DNA from: Pseudomonadota bacterium
GTDB lineage: Bacteria > Pseudomonadota > Gammaproteobacteria > Pseudomonadales > Pseudomonadaceae
DNA: 36,758 nt
Assembly: GCA_023388335.1 (NCBI GenBank)
Contig: JAEWGL010000005.1
Span: forward strand, 1-36,758
Direction: 5' to 3'
In this document: one piece after another, positions 30,469-36,758 of the stretch
Layout: every line of letters begins with the position of its first letter
Numbering within the stretch: the stretch's first letter is position 1
Notes under the pieces: model-generated
The model's input: only the letters and a program-made list of their open reading frames with translations
Told to the model about the DNA's origin: nothing
Databases searched by the model: none
Made by a program: the position numbers and the translations under genes

Positions 30469-31023
30469 TCAGGGCGTATTGGGCCCCAGGAGCTGTTCCT
30501 TGAACGGGAGATCAACGGGTGCGCTGATCCCACTGGACAACCACTGACTGGTGAACCCCAGAATGAGGTTTTTCGACCAGTCCGCGACCAATAGAAATTG
30601 TGGCAACAGGCGCGATTCCTGCCACCAAGGATCTTGTTGTACCGGCCCCAGGCTCAACAGCCCAACGGCCACCACCACCAGCAAGGCCCCGCGGGCGGCA
30701 CCAAAGGCCATGCCCAGGAAACGATCGGTGCCGGACAGCCCGGTCACGCGGATCAGCTCGCCGATGAGAAAGTTGATCATGGCTCCCACCAGCAAGGTGG
30801 CGACGAAAAGAATGGTGCAGCCAGCGATCACCCGCGCCGACGGCGTCAGGATATAGGCTTGCAGGTACTGCGACAGCGAACCGCCAAACATCCAGGCCAC
30901 GGCACCGGCAATAATCCAGGTGAGCAGAGACAGGGCTTCCTTGACGAAGCCGCGCTTGAGACTGATCAATGCAGAAATGGCGATGATCGCGATGATCGCC
31001 CAATCGACCCAGGTAAATGCCAC
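30469..31023 (-). CDS. cvpA: CvpA family membrane protein
   Basis: A 184-residue inner-membrane protein with about four hydrophobic helices, starting MAFTWVDWAIIAIIAISALI followed by SLKRGFVKEALSL, the typical CvpA signature. In E. coli the gene is needed for colicin V production and lies upstream of purF, as here. More recent work links the family to envelope stress and bile resistance; the molecular role is unclear. The start is GTG 31023 with a modest CAGG upstream. A candidate promoter lies just before it. Confidence 0.92.
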   Translation of the reverse strand: MAFTWVDWAIIAIIAISALISLKRGFVKEALSLLTWIIAGAVAWMFGGSLSQYLQAYILTPSARVIAGCTILFVATLLVGAMINFLIGELIRVTGLSGTDRFLGMAFGAARGALLVVVAVGLLSLGPVQQDPWWQESRLLPQFLLVADWSKNLILGFTSQWLSSGISAPVDLPFKEQLLGPNTP

Positions 31024-31053
31024 GGCGTTGCCTGCAAACGTATAAGGCGGCGC

Positions 31054-31082
31054 ATTTTACCAGAGCGGCTGGTTTGGAGTAA
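31054..31082 (-). promoter_or_regulatory. Candidate promoter for cvpA-purF
   Basis: On the minus strand TTACTC (31082-31077) and TAAAAT (31059-31054) are 17 bp apart, 31 bp before the cvpA GTG. The -10 is good, the -35 weak. Pseudomonas sigma70 promoters of this kind are common. Confidence 0.4.
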
Positions 31083-31094
31083 GCCGTGATTTGC

Positions 31095-31114
31095 CGCCCG
31101 GCAAACGCCGGGCG
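31095..31114. terminator. Hairpin between dedD and cvpA
   Basis: CGCCCGGC-AAAC-GCCGGGCG is a perfect 8-bp stem 8 bp after the dedD stop codon, extended by TTG/CAA outside it. No T-tract follows on the minus strand, so it may slow or protect the transcript rather than end it. Confidence 0.5.
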
Positions 31115-31122
31115 ACAATGGC

Positions 31123-31773
31123 TCAGCGGCGCTCGGGCTGGAAGCGCACCACGAAGCCCTTGAGCTTGTGCTGGCGATTGATCACATCGCGCAGGCGCTC
31201 GGCCTCGGTGCGGTCGATCAACGGACCGACGAACACCCGGTTCATGCCATCAGCCGTGCGGATATAGGCGTTGTAGCCTTGGCTACGCAGGGTTTTCTGC
31301 AGCGTGTCGGCACCGGCGCGGTTGGACAGGCTGGCCAACTGCACCGACCAGCTGACGGGTAGGCCATTGGCGTCGACCTTGCCCGCCGCTGCAGGCTTGG
31401 CCGCTGGCGCCGGGGGTTTTTCAGCCTTGGCCGCAGGGGCAGGCGTGGCCGCTGGCGCTTGTGGCGCACTGGCCGAGGCTTGGGGAGCCGACGGCGCGGG
31501 GGCGATTGGCGTACTGGGCGGGCCGACCGGCGCGCTGGACTCGTCGATCACCACCGGCGCCTCCTCAGGCAAAGCCTGGGGCTCGGGCACCGAAACGGGT
31601 TCGACCTGGACCTGCGGCAGGCTGGGCATGCCGGGCGCTTGCGGCGCCTCGACCTGCACCTGGCGCATCTCGTCCTGACGCGTGAACAGCATCGGCAGGA
31701 AGATGACCGCCAGCGCCACCAGCACCAGCGCACCGACCATGCGCTGTTTGACCCCTTTATCCAGCACTGCCAT
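31123..31773 (-). CDS. dedD: DedD-like SPOR-domain cell division protein
   Basis: A 216-residue bitopic membrane protein. Residues 1-12 are cytosolic, about 13-30 (VGALVLVALAVIFLPMLF) form the membrane helix, followed by a long Pro/Ala-rich linker. The C-terminal SPOR domain (about 138-216, WSVQLASLSNRAGADTL to VRFQPERR) binds denuded septal peptidoglycan. DedD contributes to cell constriction in E. coli. It follows folC (17-bp overlap) as in many gammaproteobacteria, which supports the name. GGGAGGA upstream of ATG 31773 is a strong ribosome binding site located within the end of folC. Confidence 0.93.
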   Translation of the reverse strand: MAVLDKGVKQRMVGALVLVALAVIFLPMLFTRQDEMRQVQVEAPQAPGMPSLPQVQVEPVSVPEPQALPEEAPVVIDESSAPVGPPSTPIAPAPSAPQASASAPQAPAATPAPAAKAEKPPAPAAKPAAAGKVDANGLPVSWSVQLASLSNRAGADTLQKTLRSQGYNAYIRTADGMNRVFVGPLIDRTEAERLRDVINRQHKLKGFVVRFQPERR

Positions 31774-33060
31774 CTATTCCATCCTCCCTGGCCTGCCGCT
31801 CAAGCCACTGCAGAGCCTGGCCGACGCAGAAAAACGAACCGAACAGCAGGATCTGATCCCCCGCCGCTGCCTGTGCGCACTGCCCTTCAAGAGCAGCATC
31901 GACACTGGCATAGGACTTCACCGCGGCGTGGAGGTTCGTCAAGGCGGATTCAAGCTCCGCGGCCGGGCGCGCCCGGGGGGTGTCCAGGGGCGCCACGGCC
32001 CAGGTGTCGACCAGCCCCTGGAGCGGCGCGATCACGCCGTCCAGGTCCTTGTCGGCGAGCAGGCCGAAGACCGCCAGGCGCCGCCCGTGGCGTGGCCGGG
32101 CAGCCAGGCGTGCGGCCAGGTACTGGGCGGCATGCGGGTTGTGGCCGACATCCAACAGCAGCTCCAAAGGCTTGCCCTGCCAGGTCAACGCCCGGCGCTC
32201 CAGGCGCCCGGTGATGCGGGTATCGCACAGAGCCTGGCGGATCTGTTCGGCCTGCCAGGGCAGGTCCATCAGCAGGTAGGCTTGCAAGGCCAGAGCGGCG
32301 TTCTCCATCGGCAGGTCGAGCACGGCAAGCTCATCGAGCTCGACTACCGTCCCGTCAGCCTTCATGCCACGCCAATACCACTGCCCTTCGCTGGCCGACA
32401 GGGTGAAATCACGACCTCGCACGAACAATGGGCAGGCCAGCGCCTGCGCCCTGTCGAGCAAGGGCTGCGGTGGGTCCGGGTCGCCGCACAGGGCAGGCTT
32501 GCCCTGCCGGAAGATCCCGGCCTTCTCGAATGCTACCGACTCGCGAGTATCCCCCAGGTAGTCGGTATGATCGACGCCGATGCTGGTGACCAGCGCCAGG
32601 TCAGCGTCGACCAGGTTGACCGCGTCCAGGCGTCCGCCCAAGCCGACTTCCAGCACCACTGCATCCAGGGCCGACTGCTTGAACAGCCAGAACGCCGCCA
32701 GGGTGCCCATCTCGAAGTAGGTCAGGGAGATGTCGCCCCGCGCCGCTTCGACCGCGGCAAAGGCCTCGCACAGGTGCTCATCGCTGGCATCACGGCCCTC
32801 GATACGTACCCGTTCGTTGTAGCGCAGCAGGTGCGGCGAGCTGTAGACACCGACTTTCAGGCCCTGGGCCTGCAGCAGGCTGGCGATGAAGGCGCAGGTC
32901 GAACCCTTGCCGTTGGTGCCGGTTACCGTGACCACCCGGGGCGCAAGCCTGCCCAGACCGAGCCGTAAAGCCACCTGTTGCGAACGCTCCAGGCCCATGT
33001 CGATGGCCGAAGGGTGCAACTGCTCGAGGTAGGCGAGCCAGTCGCCCAGGGTACGTTGGC

Positions 33061-33064
<4 letters not shown>
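31757..33064 (-). CDS. folC: Bifunctional dihydrofolate synthase / folylpolyglutamate synthase
   Basis: A 435-residue Mur-ligase-type ATP-dependent enzyme that adds glutamate to dihydropteroate and extends folate polyglutamates. The P-loop is TVTGTNGKGSTCAF (about 46-59), with YFEMGTLAAFWLF, EVGLGGRLDAVN and the C-terminal DVGHNPHAA all diagnostic. The length is usual (E. coli 422). The ATG at 33064 overlaps the accD stop as ATGA, and the gene's end overlaps dedD by 17 bp, so accD-folC-dedD is a tightly coupled unit, the same order as in E. coli. Confidence 0.96.
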
Positions 33065-33957
<893 letters not shown>

Positions 33958-34226
33958 GCTTTCTTTCTCCAGTAGCGGCAAGTGGCGGATCCGGGCTTCC
34001 CGACCACGCCCATGCCCTTGAGCTCAAATTCTTCTATGAAACGATGATGGACCGGCCCCCGACACTCCGCGTTCCGCGAAATCGGCCTGGTTACCGCGCC
34101 ATCGTCAACTGTAGGGCATCGCCCTGGCGCCCCCGCATCATCTTCACCGGCCCTCGGGCCCGGTCTGGCAGCATGGGGCTGCGAAAGCTATGGACGATGG
34201 CGCGCGACCAGCCGTCACATCCGCCA
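33958..34226. other. trpF-accD intergenic region
   Basis: A gap of 269 bp with no gene. On the minus strand TTGACG occurs about 150 bp before accD but without a convincing -10. A GC-rich inverted repeat, ACCGGCCC/GGGCCCGGT (around 34147-34164), lies about 60 bp after the trpF stop. A promoter for accD is likely here but is not resolved. Confidence 0.4.
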
Positions 34227-34847
34227 TCACGCCTGTTTTACCGCACGCAGGAATGCCTCGATCTTCGCCGCGTCCTTGATGCCCTTGCCCTGCTCCACCC
34301 CGCCACTGACATCCACGGCATAAGGGCGAACCTGGGCAATGGCCTGGCCGACATTCTCCGGGGACAGGCCGCCCGCGAGGATGATTGGCTTGCTCAGGCG
34401 CTCGGGCACCAGCGTCCACTCGAACGCCTCGCCGGTACCGCCGGGCACGCCGGCCACGTAGGTATCCAGGAGAATGCCGCTGGCCTTGGCGTAGCGCTGG
34501 CAGGACGCTTCGAGGTCGTCGCCGGACCGCACGCGCAGCGCCTTGATCCAGGGCCGGTGGTAGCCGTCGCAGTCGTCGGGGGTTTCATCGCCGTGGAACT
34601 GCAAGACGTCCAGCGGCACTGCCTCGAGAATCTCGTTGAGCTCGCAGCGGCTGGCATTGACAAACAGCCCCACGGTGGTGATGAACGGCGGCAGGCCGGC
34701 GATGATCGCCCGCGCCTGGCGCACATCCACCGCCCGCGGGCTTTTGGCGTAGAACACCAGACCGATGGCATCGGCACCCGCCTCGGCGGCGGCCAATGCA
34801 TCCTCCAGGCGGGTAATCCCACAGATCTTGCTGCGAACGGTGCTCAC
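34227..34847 (-). CDS. trpF: Phosphoribosylanthranilate isomerase
   Basis: A 206-residue TIM-barrel enzyme of tryptophan synthesis, converting phosphoribosylanthranilate to CdRP. The catalytic Cys is in KICGITR near the N-terminus and the general acid Asp in LLDTYVAGVPGGTGEAFEW. LQFHGDE and DVSGGVEQGKGIKD, the phosphate-binding end, are also present. The start is GTG 34847 with GAGG upstream, giving the family's usual length; an ATG at 34892 would add 15 unrelated residues and overlap truA. It lies 38 bp after truA on the same strand, an order typical of Pseudomonas, away from other trp genes. Confidence 0.96.
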   Translation of the reverse strand: MSTVRSKICGITRLEDALAAAEAGADAIGLVFYAKSPRAVDVRQARAIIAGLPPFITTVGLFVNASRCELNEILEAVPLDVLQFHGDETPDDCDGYHRPWIKALRVRSGDDLEASCQRYAKASGILLDTYVAGVPGGTGEAFEWTLVPERLSKPIILAGGLSPENVGQAIAQVRPYAVDVSGGVEQGKGIKDAAKIEAFLRAVKQA

Positions 34848-34885
34848 GGGGCACGAACCTCGGCTGATCGGTAAAGCCCCGGATG

Positions 34886-35761
34886 TTAGCAAATGACGGT
34901 GGGGGCGTCAGCCGACAACGCCTCGAAGCCCGAGAGAAAGTGTGGGCCGATGTAACGCTGGGGCAGGACGTACTCGTCGGGGTACTCGACCTGCACAAGG
35001 TAGAGCCCGTACGGGTGGGCCGTGACCCCACCCTGGCGCCGATCGAGGCTTTCCAGTACTTCGCGGGCCCAGGCCACCGGCCGCTCGCCGGCGCCGATGG
35101 TCATCAGCACGCCAGCGATGTTGCGCACCATGTGATGGAGGAAGGCGCTGGCGCGGATATCCAGGACGATCATCTGGCCGTGGCGCGTCACGCGCAGGTG
35201 GTGAAGGTGCTTGACCGGCGACTTGGCCTGGCACTGGCTCGCGCGGAAGGCGCTGAAATCGTGGACACCGACCAGGCACTGGGCCGCTTCGGCCATGCGC
35301 TCGACATCCAATGGCCGGTGATTCCAGGTCACTTCCTCGGCCAGGTGCGCCGGACGGATCGGGTCGTTATAGATCACGTAGCGGTAGCGCCGGGCCATGG
35401 CCTTGAAGCGGGCATGGAAATGCGCCGGCATCTCCCGTGCCCAGGTCACGCTGATGTCCCGGGGCAGGTTGAGGTTGCTGCCCATGGTCCAGGCCCGCTC
35501 GCTGCGCACGGCGCGGGTGTCGAAATGCACGACCTGGCCACACGCATGTACTGCTGCGTCGGTGCGCCCGGCGCAGAGCACCGAGACAGGGGCATCGGCG
35601 ACCCGCGACAGCGCGTCTTCCAGCGCCTGCTGTACACTCGGCACGCCAATGCTCTGGCGCTGCCAGCCGCGGTAGCGTGCCCCCTTGTACTCGACCCCCA
35701 AGGCGATACGGAAAAAACCCTCGGCCGCCGATTCGGCCGCGTCGTTATCGATGATGTCCAA
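34886..35761 (-). CDS. truA: tRNA pseudouridine(38-40) synthase
   Basis: A 291-residue enzyme that isomerises uridines 38-40 in the anticodon arm of many tRNAs. The catalytic Asp68 is in CAGRTDAAVHACGQV; RIALGVEYKGARYRGWQRQ and FLHHMVRNIAGVLM are further family blocks. It is slightly longer than E. coli TruA (270) because of an N-terminal extension of about 15 residues. The only start I can find before the conserved region is TTG 35761, with AGG about 9 bases upstream, so the start is uncertain. A perfect TATAAT lies 36 bp before it. It is followed by trpF. Confidence 0.93.
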   Translation of the reverse strand: MDIIDNDAAESAAEGFFRIALGVEYKGARYRGWQRQSIGVPSVQQALEDALSRVADAPVSVLCAGRTDAAVHACGQVVHFDTRAVRSERAWTMGSNLNLPRDISVTWAREMPAHFHARFKAMARRYRYVIYNDPIRPAHLAEEVTWNHRPLDVERMAEAAQCLVGVHDFSAFRASQCQAKSPVKHLHHLRVTRHGQMIVLDIRASAFLHHMVRNIAGVLMTIGAGERPVAWAREVLESLDRRQGGVTAHPYGLYLVQVEYPDEYVLPQRYIGPHFLSGFEALSADAPTVIC

Positions 35762-35796
35762 GGAACTGCAGCCTGTCGGTTTGACGAAAGGGGCGC

Positions 35797-35802
35797 ATTA
35801 TA
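35797..35802 (-). promoter_or_regulatory. Candidate -10 element for truA
   Basis: On the minus strand a perfect TATAAT lies 36 bp before the truA TTG. No good -35 is found 16-18 bp upstream (the sequence is GC-rich), so the promoter may be weak or activator-dependent. It lies in the fimV-truA gap (117 bp). Confidence 0.4.
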
Positions 35803-35878
35803 ACGGCAACCGCTGCGGCCCGGGGACGTGCGGGTCGATTGTTGCCGCGGAGCGATCCGGCTCGGCGGGCAACGGAGC

Positions 35879-36758
35879 TCATACCAGGCGCGACAGGAGG
35901 GTCTCGGCTTCCTTGCGTTGGGTGTCGTCGCCGTCCTTGGCCACTTCCTCGAGGATGTCGCGGGCGCCGTCATGGTCGCCCATGTCGATGTAGGCCCGCG
36001 CGAGGTCAAGCTTGGTGGCAATCTCGTCGGTGCCGGAGAAGAAGTCGAAATCGAGGTCGTCGACGGGTTCCCGGGCGGCATCTTCGGCGGTGAAGTGCGG
36101 TTCAAGCGACGGCGATTCGAGGTTCTGCGACAGCTTGTCGAGCTCGGCATTGACGTCGTCGAATTCGGACGCGAAGTGCTTGTCGCCCACCGTATCCTCT
36201 TCCAGCGACAGATCGAAATCCTCAGGCATCTCCGGCTCGGAAAACGGATCGGACTGCGGGGCGGCCTCGAACGCGGCCAGCTCGGCAGCGACATCCACCG
36301 GCGGTTCGGCCGCCGGCTTCCCGGGCTCAGGCTCGCTCACATCCAGATCGAACTCGGCGAGCTCGTCCGGGCCATGTTGGATATCTGCCTGAGCCTGGGC
36401 CAGCAGGGCTTCGAAATCGGCATCGGCGTCCTTACCTTGGGCCAGATCACCCGCCCCCAGAACCGGTGGCTTCTGCGCGGTGCTCACCGTCGGCTGATGT
36501 TGTTCGGACGGCGGCAGGTCACTGTCCGGGCCCAGGTCGAAGGCGCCGTCGAAGTCGTCCTCCTCACGCTGCGGTGGCGCCGCCTTGGTAGCCGCAGACG
36601 TCTGCGGTTGCGGTGCGTCTGCGGCCGCAGGCTCGACCTCAGCGATTCCAGCGTCTTGTTCCTCTGGCGCCTGCTCCTGCAGCAGATCCTGGACATACTG
36701 CGCATCCAGCTTCGCCGCCAGGGCAGCAGCGCCGACACCGGCCGCGGCTACGCCGAGC
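35879..36758 (-). CDS. fimV: FimV, peptidoglycan-binding pilus/motility hub protein (C-terminal part)
   Basis: The frame enters from the right edge and ends at 35879, showing about 293 C-terminal residues. The first visible stretch, LGVAAAGVGAAALAAKLDAQ, looks like the end of a membrane helix or an Ala-rich segment just after it. A very acidic region follows (FDGAFDLGPDSDLPPS, ELAEFDLDVSEPE, DFDLSLEEDTVGDKH). The final 55 or so residues, starting FFSGTDEIATKLDLARAYID and then MGDHDGARDILEEV, are the conserved FimV C-terminal TPR domain. FimV organises polar type IV pili and cAMP signalling in P. aeruginosa. It lies upstream of truA-trpF as in other pseudomonads. The LysM and N-terminal parts are outside the window. 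Confidence 0.9.
   Translation of the reverse strand, partial: LGVAAAGVGAAALAAKLDAQYVQDLLQEQAPEEQDAGIAEVEPAAADAPQPQTSAATKAAPPQREEDDFDGAFDLGPDSDLPPSEQHQPTVSTAQKPPVLGAGDLAQGKDADADFEALLAQAQADIQHGPDELAEFDLDVSEPEPGKPAAEPPVDVAAELAAFEAAPQSDPFSEPEMPEDFDLSLEEDTVGDKHFASEFDDVNAELDKLSQNLESPSLEPHFTAEDAAREPVDDLDFDFFSGTDEIATKLDLARAYIDMGDHDGARDILEEVAKDGDDTQRKEAETLLSRLV

Overview
The window reads as a chromosomal segment of a fluorescent Pseudomonas, most like the P. putida/entomophila group. The grounds are high GC with Pseudomonas-style codon use, a fimV-truA-trpF-accD-folC-dedD-cvpA-purF-metZ gene order, a PtxS-controlled 2-ketogluconate (kgu) cluster, small DUF3077/DUF6124 proteins, and intergenic REP-type repeats of the 'GTGGGAGCGGGCTTGCCCGCGAA' kind. 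This is recognition from the sequence; no search was run.

Layout. 1-1330: two small Pseudomonas-type hypothetical genes (DUF3077 partial, DUF6124), then about 700 bp without a credible gene, holding a strong hairpin and a cluster of degenerate REP elements. 1331-8914: housekeeping genes, minus strand except the last: pepN; a DUF1315-DUF2797 pair coupled through a TTGA overlap; a tightly overlapping nadK-metallophosphatase-rhomboid protease chain; and a divergent DUF1853 gene. 8930-12685: a PLP-dependent desulfhydrase/deaminase-like gene followed by an AT-richer island encoding an S-type pyocin with a colicin E9-type HNH DNase domain and its Im9-type immunity protein. 12686-14722: fadH. 14914-20250: ptxS and kguE, kguK, kguT, kguD, with two near-identical PtxS palindromes, one before ptxS and one before kguE, and a terminator after kguD.

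20369-24636: a membrane-anchored nitrilase-fold protein that seems to have lost its catalytic Cys and Lys, an AraC-family regulator 4 bp behind it, and an isolated PBP2 gene (mrdA) without rodA. 24637-26923: a 28-codon small ORF, intergenic repeats, a DUF2242 lipoprotein, and a tRNA-Val/Asp/Asp operon with a good sigma70-like promoter and a strong terminator. 26924-36758: a long minus-strand series running fimV (partial), truA, trpF, accD, folC, dedD, cvpA, purF, metZ and an SDR gene, many of them overlapping.

How the parts work together. The kgu genes import 2-ketogluconate, phosphorylate it and reduce it to 6-phosphogluconate for the Entner-Doudoroff pathway, and PtxS releases its two operators when 2-ketogluconate is present. 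The pyocin pair is a competition weapon with self-protection. The right-hand block is conserved core metabolism (purine, folate, fatty acid, tryptophan, methionine) and envelope functions. I see no CRISPR array, prophage, transposase or clearly new multi-gene system. The least explained items are the 28-aa ORF, the degenerate nitrilase-AraC pair, the orphan PBP2, and the palindromes at 811-838, 9861-9894 and 17826-17835.
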